Assembly: GCF_050436995.1 (NCBI RefSeq)
Contig: NC_134751.1
Coordinates: 6,882,001 to 6,946,000 of the forward strand
Reading direction: 5' to 3'
Source of the DNA: Anticarsia gemmatalis
Lineage: Eukaryota; Arthropoda; Insecta; Lepidoptera; Erebidae
Length of the DNA: 64,000 bases
Shown here in pieces: positions 13,871 to 28,550 of the stretch. Made by a program: the position numbers and the translations under genes. How positions within the stretch are numbered: position 1 is the first letter of the stretch; the number at the start of each line of letters is the position of its first letter. A model generated the notes under the pieces. The model did no database searches and was not told the DNA's origin. It was given only the letters and a program-made list of their open reading frames with translations.

Positions 13871-14571
13871 TAGAGCCTTATGTTGTAGTTCTTTCTTTTG
13901 GCAAGACGTCTAATTTTCTATTACTAGGATGATCTAATAATCTATTGTGAACTCACCTTAAATTACTCTACCTTGAATAGTAATGTTTAGTTCCATTAGA
14001 AGGCGTCTCTTCAATTACTGTCCTACTTGTGAACAATCAAGGTAACGCTATATATTTTTAGAATACAAGTTTGGCAGTGAACTGTTGTTGTAGAAACAAT
14101 TGTTTTAAGTAAAAGAGTGAGCAATTTATTAATGTGTAGATCGTCACTACGCCTGAGTAAAGACGACGCTAAGAGTTTTTATGAACTTTATAGAAGAAAA
14201 TTCAATTCTCAGAAAACGAATAACGGAAGTTTTCAATTTTTTTTAACAAAAATCAAAGCAACTTACTAAGTAAAGTCACTTTAAAGGTACGGATTAGAGA
14301 AATTTAACACATAATAAAATTGAATTTTGTCGATAAATGTAAGGAAAGAGAAGCTTGGCGGAGGCTCTTCACGTGATTATACCTCTGGTGACAATTTCAT
14401 AGTTCGAGAGTCAATGGGGAACTTAACAAAAGTATCACGTTCTAACAAAACGGCATTCGGTCACACGCCCTCTCACCTTCCAACTGCCTCAAGGGATCAC
14501 CCACAATCTACAGACGTACAGTACTAAAGGATTTTTACACAACTTCATGTGAAATTGAATACTTGCAAATA

Positions 14572-14852
14572 ATCTATACTAATATATACTAATATACTAA
14601 TATTATTATAAAGCTGAAAAGTTTGTTTGTTTGTTTGTTTGAACGCGCTAATCTCAGGAACTACTGATCCGATTTGAAATTTTTTTTCAGTGCTAGATAG
14701 CCGATTTATCGAGGAAGGCTATAATTAAGCTATATAACATCACGCTATCGCCATTAGGAGCGGAGTAGCAACGAAAACTGTTACAAAAACGGGGAAAATA
14801 CGACCCATTCTCTCTTCGGTGACGCAAGCGAAGTTCCGCGGGTCAGTTAGTA
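14572..14852 (-). mobile_element. family A repeat, copy 2
   Basis: Minus-strand copy: here the ATCTATACTAATAT end comes first, then a (GTTT)n run, the core, and GACGCAAGCGAAGTTCCGCG at the far end. A few extra TATACTAATA units sit at the tail end. Confidence 0.8.
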
Positions 14853-16290
14853 TAATATAATCATGCGAACGAAACTGGTCGACGAAATTCGGCAATCAAT
14901 AGTGTAATCAACTAATCACTCAAAGGAAATATTAGTGCACACTGCGCGGAAAATTAGGTTGTGTCCGATTGATATTACTCATAATAGACTAATAATAGGC
15001 GTTCTATAGATACGTTATCGTAGTTTGTACTTTAGACATTTGAGTTTAAATTTTAATATTGTATCTGCGGGGCAAGTTCTGACCACTATCTAAAGCCTAG
15101 CTAAGCTAGCTATCGTAATTTTTTTTTATGAAAATCTGATTAGTCTCTAGCGGGCGCCGAAAGACGCCCGTAGACGTAATTTTGCAGTATCTTTTAAATA
15201 TCAAACTCTCGATACTCTATATATCTCGGGAGAGAATCACGCTAACCAACTGAAAGCATTAAGTCCTCCCCAAAATCGTAAAAAGCAAAACTGAATTTGC
15301 GAATAGTTTAATGCAAACATGTATGTTGTAAAATTATAGTTGAAAGTTTTTCAATAATTACAATGGATCATTAAGTACAATCCGCTTAGTAATAGGTGTT
15401 TCAGTTATGTGTACAATGGCTCGAGTTGGACAGTTTACACACATTAGGAGGCTTTGTGTTTTCGCAAAATGGGGTACGTGACTCAAATGTCTCACTCCAG
15501 TGGCTTCGAGTCCTGGCCTTCTAAATTATTGGCCCCAAACAAGTACTTAGTACAAGTAGTTTGCAGTAACCGTTGCGTAAATTATTGTAATCTCTCCCCA
15601 CCTTCGGTACCTATCCTAATTTAATGGGAAAGTTCGATAAACAATCGATAATTTAGCTATTGGATACAATATTTACGATATAGGATCTATACGTTAAGTT
15701 ACATTTAAGCATGTTTCCTAAATAATTTCAATAACATTTGATTCTTACTAATATGTATTCGTTTAAACGTTTCTTTGACATGACGTTGTTCTTTTGCCAC
15801 TCGAACGAGATATAACTTCCAACTTTCAAAACAAAAACAATCGTGTCACAAAATCCAAATCACACGCAAATTCAACAGTCCAACCCCAGCTTTTTAACCC
15901 GTCGCAAGTATGCGATAATCAACGTAGCGTATAGCACGCAATCTGTCAAAACATGCCCTCTGAGATTACCAGCATAGCTCAGATAGATGAGAGCCAGCGT
16001 CCGACCGCGCGCGTCACTCCGGGCATCAAATTTACATAGCACGCATATTTGTGGCGCCACCACCTACCCACTCCGCGCCAGCAATGTCCGACATCTCCTA
16101 GCACTTGCGTACAACCCCTACCTAACATTGTTTAATTTGATAATTGTTGCTACTATTACTCGGGTTTTGTGTTCGCATTCTCACTCAATGCTGTATTGCA
16201 GATTGAAACAATTACGGTTTTGCATATTTCTTTTAGATTTTTGTAAAATAATAATAACTGAAACATACCAAGTAGGTATATAGGCTATAG
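14853..16290. other. gene-free interval
   Basis: Contains a copy of interspersed repeat family F (15105-15225) and a GC-richer segment at about 15890-16080. No coding exon is supported. Confidence 0.4.
15105..15225 (-). repeat. interspersed repeat family F, copy 1
   Basis: Shares AGCTATCG, a T-run, ATGAAAATCTGATTAG, then after a gap TTTTAAATATCAAACT and TCGATA with segments at 35015-35130, 51020-51135 and 54540-54665 (the last two in the opposite orientation). It is short and non-coding. Confidence 0.55.
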
Positions 16291-16378
16291 GCTTACCTCT
16301 TATTACACATGAGACTGGTAAGTGGGTTCATTTAATACACCTCTGTTTACACCTTTGAATACAACAGGCGTGATATAA
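16291..16378 (+). repeat. SINE family 1 tail fragment
   Basis: TTACACATGAGACTGGTAAG followed by TTACACCTTTGAATACAACA and GGCGTGATATAA aligns with the tail of the element at 5490-5595. No tRNA-like head is present, so this is a 5'-truncated copy. Confidence 0.6.
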
Positions 16379-16684
16379 CGTTACTAATAGATACAAGTTT
16401 TTAACCAAACATTTTTATTCTCGTGATGATACTGCAAGTTAAAGACGAAAATAAACAAGTTTCTAAATAAGTAAACTATTATCACATACTAGAATGAAAC
16501 ACTAAGGTTAATACCATATTGTTCTAAGAAAACCACTATCTCATGTCTCTAGCGCAAAATTATCTAAGTTTTGAATTATGACGTGCACTTTTACAAAAAG
16601 TTTGTTTACTGCACTTTGCTGTAAAGTAAAAGCTCTCGACTACCGTAAAACACACAACAGAACTAACCACTAGCGTATATTATG

Positions 16685-16948
16685 TACTAGCTGACCCGCG
16701 CAACTTCGCTTGCATCACATAAGAGAGAATATGTCAAAATTTTCCCCGTGTTCGTAACATATTTTACTGTTACTCTGCTCCTATTGGTCGTATCGTCATG
16801 ATATGTAGCCTATAGCCTTCCTCAATAAATGGGCTAACTAACACTGAAAGAATTTTTCAAATCGGATCAGTAGTTCCTGAGATTAGCGCGTTCAAACAAA
16901 CAAACAAACAAACTCTTCAGCTTTATAATATTAGTATTATTATAGATA
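16685..16948 (+). mobile_element. family A repeat, copy 3
   Basis: ACTAGCTGACCCGCGCAACT start, conserved core, a short (CAAA)n run, and a TTTATAATATTAGTATTA... end. Confidence 0.8.
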
Positions 16949-19900
16949 TCTACTTGACATTTATATTATAAAGTATACTACTTTAAGCTATACTCATTAT
17001 GCCGTTGTTACTTGCTAAATAATTGTTAAATGCTACATTGCTTTATACAAATGTTCATAAATGCTGAGCTCTCTCTGAGATTCTGAGAACTAAATTTATT
17101 CGGATAAACAGGTAGCTTAAGTACTCAGGATTAAACGAAAATAATTAGTTGTTGAGAAAGAGTCCTAGATTTTCAAAAAATAATTCTTGACGAATTAATA
17201 TTTCGAACAGTTGTATAATTCATGCAAAGCCCACATATGAAACATAGTATTTTCATGATTATTTTTTAATTTTATCACGTCTTTTTCCGCTATGGGAAGT
17301 TGGAGATCTTTTTTTTTTTAATTTGAATTCGTGACAAATTGTCGCACTCGAAAATACTTACAAAGATAAGTATATCACACATTCATTAACATCTTGTAAA
17401 TACTGTCACTTTCTGGAATATCTGCAGCAAATAAAAACCCTGCGTAGCATGCATAACATCTTGAAACTTACGTAGGTGTACCTAAGTATCACTACAAACA
17501 TTCACGACAGTAAACACACAATTGACAATGCTTAAGTAATCACGCACAATCAGTAATTACTTAGCGGAACAATGTTTATTCAATCAGTCATTTGGTAACG
17601 TACTCATTATAACACAGTTATGTTACAAACACGCTTGTACGGGATTCACAAGGGAAGGCTCTGTTAATGGAGATGGTAATTTGCATAAACACATTCGCTA
17701 TGATTTTGACACCCCACTATACCTGACGTTTGAAATCTCTGACATGAATATTGCTCTCGGAATTCTCAACGAATTACCATTACGCCTTGACATGCGTAAC
17801 GACTGTCTTGTTCTTAAGGTTAAACATTAATGAGGTAACCCCTTCGTTTGCGAGATTTCAGTGTTAACTAACAGGCACATCAGTTTTCTGTAGTATAACA
17901 GGAACAATGAAACGTATCAAATAACATTATTTATTTATTGCATTATTCACAAAAGTCTACTTTCGGGTAGAGCAGAGATCAAGCATTGAAAATTCAATTA
18001 TTCTATTTGAATTATCCATCCACCTGTTATATTAAAAACACTGAAAATAGCAGTACTTCAAGATTTAATTCCGGCTCATAATTATGAAACACAACTGACA
18101 CTGACACAAATAACGCGTTATAAAAGTATCCGTACGGCAACCAAATCGAAAGCCCTAAAAATATAACCTCTCATTAAACACAACTCATAATAAAACCGTC
18201 GAGGACATCAATTCAAATTACACCAACTATAATTTAAGCCCGAGCGTCACGGCTTCTAATTGAACAGTAAATAAATAACAAATTAAAAGCACCTACAAAC
18301 GAAAGTAATATTCCGCTGGGCGACTTCATTAGAAAAGTTTGTTACCCTCAAAGCCTAAGTCCCCACCGGTATTAATAAAGTTTTGTTACCAAGTCGTCCG
18401 TTGGAAAAGAAACGTGTTAATTATCTGCTCGGAGTCCGGCCCTGGCCATCTGTCACGTGGGCCGTACCCTCCGGGACTAGGTGTTATGCTCCGTGTTATT
18501 GGAACTTTCAATCTGACGTCTTATGATTATGTCGGTACAACTTAATTTATTCCCGGATTGTGATAGTTTGTGTATCGATTTGTAATAACATTCTATAAAT
18601 AGACTTCCTTAAGATTAATAAGGTTCTAGAATCATCATTAAACAAATAGGAAGGTCTATTCTAATAGGAAGGATCTTTGCACCAAATGATTCTGAGAACC
18701 TAATCAAATATTCTATCCGTACATGGCCACGCGTCTAAAAGCTTTAACCGGGTTTACAAGGTACTTTGTGTTGTGTGTATGTCGAACTACTCACCTGCAT
18801 AGTTGTGTGATGCAAGTTGTTCAACACGAAGTTTTTATTACACGACTAAGTATTATTACGACAACAACTTATTAAAAGCTCATTGAAGTTTCAAGACTCG
18901 GAGCTACCTGACGGAACGGCAATTAATATCGAGAGGAAAATTTAAAACATAATTTACGTAAGTTTTATGTACCTATTATATTAAAAAGTAAGCACATCTA
19001 CAATTCTTTATTAAGCTTAGTCCCTAATAAATGTGGGCATGATGGGAATTTTGAAATGACTGAATTATTGAGAAGCAAACGCGACCGAAACCACATTATA
19101 ATTTAAATCATCCGGACATCGAAATTTGTACTTTGCAATCAACAGCATTACAAATTACCACTGGGCCAGTGCGACAGTGTTGAAAATTTAAGAGGGGTGT
19201 TAAATGACATCAGTAAGGTAATGCGCAGGTGATAAATTTCATTGTTAATGCTTCGCACCCAAAAATGAAGCAATTTGTTTCGTCAACAAGAGGAGATGAA
19301 AAACATTATTTAACTGAAAGTTTATTAAGTTAGCAAGCCTCACAGTACATCAGAGGTTATGTAGTATTCTTATATTTTTATTATACAGTTAGCGTCAACC
19401 CATATCAACCGTAGGAAAGGCGTTCACCCGTGAATTTCAGACTTAACCTTATAGTGGAAACTGTTGTTTATCCCTTATCATTCACTTTTTTTCATACACT
19501 TCTTTGAATTTAATCTTGCTAGGTTGTCAATTTCTGCCAAACTTTTAATTAGACAAGCATTGTGTTCATGTTAAATGAGATGTTTGAAAATGAATACAGG
19601 TACGTATTGTATCTTGCAGACAGTTATGATATTGAATGTCAGATTGAAAGACGCTTGAGTACATTACTTTAATCAAGTATTTAAAAGATTACGTTTGGAG
19701 CATGTCAAACGTCGTAGTTATGATAATAAATTAATAAACTCTATTTACAATAAATTGGTGTTGTTAAGAGATTGATTTTAACAACAAAATTAATTAATTT
19801 GCAACTTTCTTTGAGACTTTGTTTTCTTACAACTAAACTAACATTTAATAAATTATTTCCTACATGGTCAACTTACACCTGACGTACTATTTCGCATGAC

Positions 19901-22900
19901 CTTTAAAATCTTCTTACCATTTATGACTGTAAGCGGCCAGTTCCACTAAATTGTAGCTCTATTGTTCGTAAAAGCTATATTTCCAAAGCGTTGAGTGGAC
20001 AGGTATCATTGAATCACCTCGCTGAGACAGATGCCTACCGGCGGCGTGTTGCAAACAACGGGAAATTACACTTCGTTGTTTCTATCACAACAGACGTACA
20101 ACGAATTGATTTTGTACACTCAAACGAACTTGTTAAATGTATACTAACATAAATTATTATACAAATATCATTCTACAATGGACGGCTTCGCAAATTGACT
20201 TAATCCAAAATTGATTTAAAATGAACTGTCGAATTTGAGGAGGTAAATTACTTTTGATTTATTACACCATTTATATTTATGTCATGTGCCAGTATTTCAT
20301 TTTATAATAGCTTTTTACTAGTGGCACAAAATCATAATAATTTTAATATCTAAACACGTTGCTGTACAATTTTCATTCAGCCTCTCAAAACTTTTCTTTT
20401 TATAAAAAAAACGGAAGAGGAAAATTTTATTTACGACAACAGATAAAACCACTAATGACACTAAATAACATGCTCTCCCAAATAAGAAACTAAAAATACG
20501 TGCAAACACAAGCAGATGTATACATTTCATACGTATAATGAGAATTACTGGCGCAGGGTGTAATTTTTTGTACAGGCGTCCTTGCACGGGACGAAAGAAA
20601 TTGTTGTAATTTAGCTAAGCGTAACGCCGCTCACCTGAGCTGCCACTTCCAACCAGCCGGTGCACTGATGACTGTAATCAAAGAAAACACGCTAATTAAG
20701 TTTCCTTGCCCGAAATATTTCTTACGGACCCAGCAATACCTTTGTTTTTTTATCGCGCAATTTCACTTTATTGAATAAAGTAGGGTAAATAGTTTTATGT
20801 GTTTAATTAAGTTTGATATTTCGGGATAAGTGTAAGCAATTTACCAATTTACTATAAAGCTTACTTACTTTTTTGTAACTTGGCAAAAATAATGAGTAAA
20901 GAACCCGATTTTCTGTCAATCACTCTGCCATTGATCAAGGTTTTCGCGCCCATTTGACGAAAAATAATAGTTTCAATAACGATCAAACATTTCTCTACAG
21001 TAACATACGAGTCCATCCATACACATGTAATTACTTAGTGACTGCTCTAGATTTCCAATACTATATAATACATTTAGTTTTAATGCACCGATATATTGAA
21101 ATGCGGGTGAGCCTCCCGGGCCACGGTCTACGTCGGTGTTTGCTCTCAAATCAGTCGTTTAAATAAAACTGTTTCTTTTTTCTCTCGCCTCCTCTGTGAA
21201 TTCAATTCCCGTTGCTACTGAAAGGACGTACGTTTACATTGCATTAGAATGATTATTTTAAACAGATTATCTAGCTGTAAGTTTACATTACTACGTTTTG
21301 AGAGATAATCATGTTTTTAGACGTTTTTACCTGTTCTTGGGAAATGGTAATCTTTGTTTTGAAAAGAAAAGCATTGAATTTCGTTCATTAAGTGGGCATC
21401 GAGTGAACTGAAACGAGTGGCACCTATTACACGAAGCTGTACGGTAACAACAATCAGACATGTCCGCGTTAGCATCCCTTGTCCGCCTCGGACTGTGGAA
21501 GTCCGCTTGACAGCAACGAATGACAGCGCACTCTGCGAACTACGGAGACGTGTCAATCTGTAAACTGCTGTCACACGGGACAAAACCACTTGCACATTTT
21601 GCCCCGCAATCAACTTAACCGTACAACAGCAGGCCCCTCGAGGAAAATGTACAAACATATTGCGGGAATAGTAATTACTGAAGATTACCACGTATTTACC
21701 TTAACACCCTACTAACAAAGAAAACGCCTACAAAAAAGTCTTCCTCGCCTCCTATTCGCATTTTTCGTGAATTTTCGTAAAAGTAATCGTGTCAATCCGT
21801 TGTAATCCGTGAAAGATGGCTTGAGATTTTTAAGGCTTCATTTGCAAACTCTCGTACAGAAGATTAACTTGTACGAAATCTTCGCACTTAATACTTGCTC
21901 ATGTTGTCATGGTGAGGATTTATTTGATGCTAATGTATTATAAATAATATCGGCTTTCGTGTTTCTTTAAAAAACACGAAGTTTTTTATTCTCAAACCAT
22001 TCACTTTTATTTTTGATGCGTAAGCTCGGCAAAAGCAAATTGTATACAGCAAACGGCCGTTTTAGTCTAAAATTAGGCACTGGCCTAAAATGACGCATCA
22101 TTATGTCTGGTTAGCCATTGATAGTGACACTCCACGCGGAAATTACACAAAATTTCATCAAATTATGTAACAATTGAGTTAAAACTGCGTTATTTGGGCG
22201 TCGTGCCGCAATATTGTCAAATAATGAAGGCTAAGAAAGTTTCTGTGCGTTCGAGGTCCCTTTCCATTTGTTTTGTGCTAGTCAAACCTTGTACTTGCTT
22301 TTTGTCACAAATTACAATTTGAGTATAGCAACTACCGATCATTTGTAATAGGACAACAAGTAGGACTGTGGGTGTACGAAATATCATATCTCATACGTAA
22401 ATTATCTCTACTATAGACCCACGCAAAGACCTTTATCAGTAATACTGCGCAAACACCACATTTAAAAATATAAGGTCTACCAAACAAATACATATTTTGT
22501 TTTGTAGTCCTATTAAACTAAAACTATGAAGCCGGCTTTTGATTATGGGAAATATATTACATCTTGTACAAGACCTTCCACACTTTGCTATAAAATATAT
22601 TACACACTATAGTTGAAAGCCGGCTTTATGAGTTTCCGTGAAATGGCTTTAAAGTAGGAGAGTATTTCCAGAGATGGTTAATCAGTCGTTTGCAATATGT
22701 ACCGCACGTATCTATAGAGTTGCGTAAGCCGTAGCGTGCACATGATTGCATCGTGACGCGGCTTCAATATGGCTTGATATCAAAGCGCAAAGCAACAAAC
22801 GACTTTTAAAAACCCGGCCTCGGCCCCTTTGCCGTGTCCACGGGTATAGACAGCCGTTACGGATACAGCTCGCCATGAATTCTCTTTGTGCAAGCAAAGC

Positions 22901-23034
22901 AAATATCGGAGAAGTTTACTTATAAAACATGTTTTACAGAAAAAAAACAATTCCTTTTTATTTAGGTGTATACTAACTGACGCGGCTATTGTTGTTTTGC
23001 CATATAAATAAAAAAATTGTGTCACTTAGTATGA
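16949..23034. other. gene-free interval
   Basis: No supported gene or named repeat. GC-richer patches at about 18330-18510 (containing a CACGTG E-box) and 21420-21660 carry chance open frames, including a 124-residue one on the minus strand, without domains or signal peptides. They could be conserved regulatory DNA, but nothing in the window proves it. Confidence 0.4.
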
Positions 23035-23165
23035 AAAATATGTAGATGTTGGCCGATTTTCAGACCTACTCAATATGCTCACAAAATTTCATGAGAATCT
23101 GTCAAGCGGTTTCGGAGGAGTACTGTGCTCCTAACATTGTAACATGGAAATTTTATATATGTATA
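23035..23165 (+). repeat. probable LINE 3' fragment
   Basis: ATGAGAATCTGTCAAGCGGT TTCGGAGGAGT... ending TAACATGGAAATTTTATATA resembles the 3' tail shared by many insect non-LTR elements. This is by recollection; there is one copy here. Confidence 0.4.
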
Positions 23166-24839
23166 AGATTTTCTGTTCTACGTTGTCACTTCTAATTATC
23201 TAGCACCAATATTAATTCAACAATTACTACGTAGGTAATAACAACGTGGACTGAGGACGGGCTCTTAAAAACAGCTAATTTTCGGGGCAGTTATACGGTG
23301 CCCAATAAACACGAATACATTTTTAACTAGCTACCATGCCTATTAAAACCATTAAACTAGAAACCTTTGCTGTGTTTAGATTTACAACATTAATAAACAG
23401 AGTAATGAACGAACATTGTGGAAAACATCATTTGAAAGCAACCCCACACTAGTAGCGTAAATTGCCAACTAAAAAAACCCTATCAATCGCGGAACTAATT
23501 TCGTCTTGATAATCGTGATAAAGCAACAAAATAGCAATTTACTCCACCATAAAAATAATTGAGTTCAAACTGCGTTCAGGCAATAAAAACCGTGAAAGCA
23601 GGCCCAATAACCTTTAGCAGGGGAAACGTGGGAAAACAGGCAGCTGGCAAATAGTGAGGAATAGAGAGGAGGGCTATTAGGTGCTCACACCACGTGAGCC
23701 AATGTAACGACCTGCGCCATTTCGGATGCTCCATTACTAGGATTTAAAAAAAGAATGATTGCCAGTCTCTCGCTGCTCTTTTCATGAGAATAATGAAATT
23801 CTATTTAACGCCATTCGATCTGCTTATTTGAAAAGTGTAAATGGAAATCTATGTCCGTATTGTTTGCGAGCATCACGTCTTACGAATATAGGTTGGCAGT
23901 ATTCCGTTCTGGATTTTATTTTAGGCGAAGCACTTAAATTGCGTAGCTTTTTTTAGAAATTGGCGTTTTTCTTGACTAATTCCCAATAATTGAAAATAAT
24001 AAAACAAGGTGAATATTCTCAGGATCGCAGTTTTTGCAAATCGATAAAATAAAGGCACAGAACTGTGAATCTCATCCGAAGCGTCTTGTAGAGTTATAGT
24101 TGCAATCAGCGATCTGATCGGCTGGTTGCCAATGCTGCCGTATCCTCTTTTTACTTCCTTTCCATAACAATTTTATGCAAAGAATACCGAATATATTTAA
24201 ACTTTTGCATGCTCAAATAAATAAATCTATAGGTGTTCATTACAATTATCACTATCGTTACATGTAATCACCTATACATTGCTATTTAATATAGTTTATG
24301 GAAGTACCTACATGATATGAGTTTAAAATTATTGCGTGTTTTAGAGCAATATTTCAGTATGTAATTTAATTCTGATTGTATAATTCAATACGCCTGTGTA
24401 TTGAGTTTTTTATTTACCAACAAACAACGTGAAAATGCAAAGAGAAAACGGTTTCTTGAAAACGTATTTTTTAAATAAACCTGAAGATATTTTCAAGATA
24501 TAAAAGAGTTTATAAAGCTTACTTGGACTATAAAAACCGAACAAGAGACAAATGCACCGCCCCACTAGAAAATGAAGACTAGTGTTAAGGGCATCTTTAC
24601 AACACGCTAGGGAGACGGCTAACCGTGAATTATGACGGTATTTTCTCCACCCTTATGAGGAAATACGACAGTTTCAGCGCGGAGACAGAGGGGCACTCTA
24701 TGATTGCCTAAAGTTAAGCTAGGTGACCGTACTCTATAAACATGCCTATTTTTACGTTCTGTGCTGGAATAAAAAAAATATATTTTTAGTATTCTAAATT
24801 CTAAGTTTTGATTCAAGCCGGTGATTGGCAAGAAGTGGC
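23166..24839. other. gene-free interval
   Basis: AT-rich, with nothing recognised. Confidence 0.4.
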
Positions 24840-24935
24840 AAAAAATTGGGCAAAGTGGCGTTCTCTCGAGACGAAGGCCAAGACATGTTTTGGGTCGTTG
24901 GGCCAACGGAGTAAGTAAGTAAATTCATAAGTAAA
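24840..24935 (+). repeat. LINE 3'-terminal fragment with GTAA repeats
   Basis: One frame reads GKVAFSRDEGQDMFWVVGPTE then stop, immediately followed by GTAAGTAAGTAA. A short reading-frame end running into a tetranucleotide tail is what the 3' end of a lepidopteran non-LTR retrotransposon looks like. Only about 100 bp remain. Confidence 0.5.
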
Positions 24936-24939
24936 TTTT

Positions 24940-25554
24940 TAGAGTACTGTAAAAAGTTTTACTCCCCGACTGGCAATTTCGTCGATGAACTCGGGTGACA
25001 AAACATTATTACCTAGGAGTAACGGGTTTCGAAAGTAAAAAAAAACAACACTGTTTTCAAATCGAAATAAATAAAGTTATTGATCTTAAATTATATAAGG
25101 GTGACTTTGACACACCTTTAATATTTTTTTTCTCATATTTTAACCTATGATGAATCAGCGTTAATTTCTGTCAAATACGCTGACGGTGAGTTTTCATGTG
25201 CACCAACTTTGTTGCAAGAAAAATCCTGAATATACTAGTATACGATTTAATGCAATCATTCTGTCTCTCCAATAAAACACAGACAAACTGAAGCACTGCA
25301 TACGATACAAGGAGCAAGATCCTCTATCGTAGTAGATAGTAGATACCTTCTCATTATGCGTCGTGTGTCGTCTGCACTTAACAACACTTTGCGAACACTT
25401 TTAACGTCTCAAATTAAAACGCAGAGACGGATTTCAATTACGTATCAATGTTTTATTATAAACTCATACTGAAACTATACAAAAAATAAATAACATTGCG
25501 TGTTTTTCGATCGATTTTATTTTGTCAGCATATTTACACAGCGGTCAATGGGCT
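24940..25554. other. gene-free interval
   Basis: Nothing recognised beyond AT-rich sequence. Confidence 0.4.
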
Positions 25555-25730
25555 ATACTTACTAGCTTTTTTCCCGGAAACTCTAAACCGCGAGAAAAAA
25601 AAAATAATTTAAAACATATTTTTTTAAATTGGTCTCTAGGATGTGTTCCGAATTTCACCCAAATCCGATGAGTACTTATAGCGTGAAAGAGTAACAAACA
25701 TTCATCTGATTACATACATCCTCACAAAAC
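25555..25730 (+). repeat. probable retroelement remnant
   Basis: TACTAGCTTTTTTCCCGGAA start and a later CCAAATCCGATGAGTACTTA ... GAAAGAGTAACAAACATTCA match the layout of a decayed family common in insect genomes. It is diverged, and the assignment is tentative. Confidence 0.4.
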
Positions 25731-28550
25731 TCAAGATGTATGTAGGTGAGATACTACTGCAAGTTTGTAATCGCAACAGATTCATAAAGGGTTTGAGAAT
25801 AGGAAAGCAATTACGGAGGGCGCGGCGCGGGCGGGAAGCGCATCGGTTGCAATATCGAGGCATTGTAGGCCGGACCATGATCTAATATTCATCGTCGACA
25901 GACGTGCCTGTCTACATGGCAAAGCATAATACGTAATTAGATACAGCAAATGCTCAGGGTCTGGTGCCGGCCGCCAGCATGCATTATGCACGAATCTAAA
26001 TTGAATGTGCAGTTAGTTGCGTGGATTAAAGCCGGACATATTCGCCGCGTGACCGTTCCACATTTTAGTTGATGGCCTTTTTATAATCATATCACTTTTG
26101 ATGACATTTTAATGTACATAATTATGTTTTGGTTTTTAACTCGTTAGCCTACGTAGCTAACTGTCATATCCGTCGAACGAGCTCGCAATAGTTATTGTAA
26201 TTGAAAAACATTCTGAAAATAATAGGATCATTCTGAAAATAATAACATGATAGGTAAACCTACTAAGTACTTAGTTGCCCAAGCATACAGAATACTTCTA
26301 GCAGTCCGAATTATCTGAGACCCGTTGTAGGTAATCAGCAACAAGAACACTCAAACTATTATAAAATTCTCTATTTGTTTACGCCATCAACTAGCTCTTA
26401 TATCAATCTGACCTCTTGGCTTTACAAGAGAGAATACAAAAGCAGGTACACCGTCACGGAAGATAAGCACAAACAAAAAGAGTTGACTTTCAATAAAGTA
26501 GTCAAATATATCGTATCAAGCTCCCTTTACAAAGGTTTATTTTGGATCGACTTAACGAACGTATAAAAATTCAATAACATGTAAATTCGTGGGTCTGAAC
26601 GCTAACTTTTCAAAGGAACTTCTTGACAAAAGCAAGTTGATTGAGGAGCTTAGGAACATGCACAAGTCAATATAAATGTAAGACTACTCAATTTGTTTAA
26701 TATTTATACTTTTATTTAGTTTTTATACGTGGATTTTTACATATATGGCAAGTACATTGTTACATTATATAACATTTGGACGTTAAAGTCAGAAGAACGT
26801 TTTCTCGGGAGTTTCTCGAAAATATGAAGCAATGAATAGATACATACATACAAGTTTTCAATAGAGTGCAGTTGTGTAATATTTCTCAATTTAACTTCCG
26901 TATTTTTTATTATTAATGAAAGCTAAAGCAGACCACGTAATCGATACAATTTCTATTTTCATTTAAATGAGGAATTATAAAAAAATATTGACAAAAGACT
27001 CTTTGGTCAATAACGAGCGTCCGTTCTGATTTTCCTTGATGTCATTTACTTGCCTTTTAATATCGCCTTCTGAAAATTGATTCTTTTGTTTCTACCTCAT
27101 TGTTCTCAATTTAAAGGCCAGTCCCTAAAATAAAATTCGTTTTATTGGCCTTCAACACGATAGCTACTAATCAGTGAAATGAAATTGCTAAAGTCAATAT
27201 TGATACAAATGGAATTAGTTACTTTACGAGTCGTCAGGCGCGGAAAGAAAACGAGGTAGTATCACTCCTAGTAGAGGGGAGCTCAAAAGTTATTACTAAC
27301 ATATAGTATGGTAAAGAAAACTCCGCACGAGCCTGGGAAAACGGTTAAGCAGCCAATGGACAACAGCACGCTAATATAATTCACTGACAAAGACAATTTA
27401 GTTGCCACGTGACCAGCACGGAGGCCTTGTTCGCTAAATATCCGCAATCTTAGCACCCTTACGGCGTCGCTGCTGCAGTATTTTCTCATAGAAGCCAACA
27501 AGATTGAACAGGAGTAAAGCTATCATAACTCACAGTTAAACGTGGCCCGAGGTGTAATCTGGGAGCGTGGACGCCCGTAATAATCCCAAGCCGTCCATTC
27601 TATAGTGAAGCTTGTAATTTTTATACGTTAACCAAACAACTATTTACGGCGTCTTAGCTGGCTTCGTCTATTTGTATTTATTGAACATGTTTACGATACG
27701 AGTTGCTATCTTGGCGTTGTTTAGCAACCGTACGGATCTTTAGTAGACAGTTTTATGTGTCCCCTTGATCTGTGCACTTGCTATTTATTAGGGAACGCGT
27801 TTTAGACTCCAACGAGAGCAAATATTACGGTTTAAGCCATTCAACTTTTTTTTTTACATGTTGAATAAAAACATGATTAAGCCGTATCACTATGATTTTT
27901 TGCTGAAAGCACATTGAATATCAAAGAGACTAATTTGAAAACATTGAATAGGTACGCACACAAATATGGAATATTAAAAATACAGATGGATTGCGTTCGA
28001 TGTCCTCGCAAAAAACAACATGCACAATACGTTTCTGCGCAATTGAATTTCTAGGAATACGCGGTCACAGCGTTGAAAAACTAATAGTCTTTGCAAATAG
28101 ATTACAAAACGATTTTTACTATTTAAAATGAGTGTATTTAGCTATATGTACACTCATTTTAATAAACTTGTGCTAAATCGATAGTCATTAGGCGTGCAAT
28201 AATAATGAAAGCAATGCAACATGTACTGAATTTATTTTCCAATTCAAAGTTCATTCAGAATTAAGTTTGGTGCAAGGGGAGCGGCCCGGGGCTAAATGGG
28301 ATTGCGTTACTGCACTCGTACACCAAGTTCCTGAGAGCATCCGATAATACTTATGCACGTATTTATTCACTCACAGGATCAGACTAAAGTGCCTCCGATC
28401 AAGTTTCAGTGATGCCTGGAAACTATCAACAACAGCAAATGCTGCTAAAGGTTTATATAAATAAGGAATGGTTTGCTAAGATGGTAATGATCGAAAAGTT
28501 AGTGGATGGCAACTCGTATCGTTTCTGTATTAATGAACGAGTAAATACAA
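25731..28550. other. gene-free interval
   Basis: No supported gene. A 14-bp stem with a 12-nt loop occurs at 28123-28162 (TTAAAATGAGTGTA and its complement). GC-richer pieces at 25810-25990 carry only chance frames. Confidence 0.4.

Larger units (their letters stand above)
12299..14571. other. gene-free interval with one MITE and one LINE-like fragment
   Basis: Apart from the inverted-repeat element at 12497-12650 and the repeat fragment at 13772-13870, nothing was recognised. The open frames at 12805-13029 and 13177-13395 lack signal peptide, domain or splice support. Confidence 0.45.

Noticed and set aside
21317..21691. 124-residue minus-strand frame
   Set aside because: No signal peptide, domain, splice context or repeat; the composition looks like translated GC-richer non-coding DNA.
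28123..28162. 14-bp stem at 28123-28162 as a microRNA precursor
   Set aside because: The stem is too short and AT-rich; pre-miRNAs need about 22 paired bases plus a lower stem.
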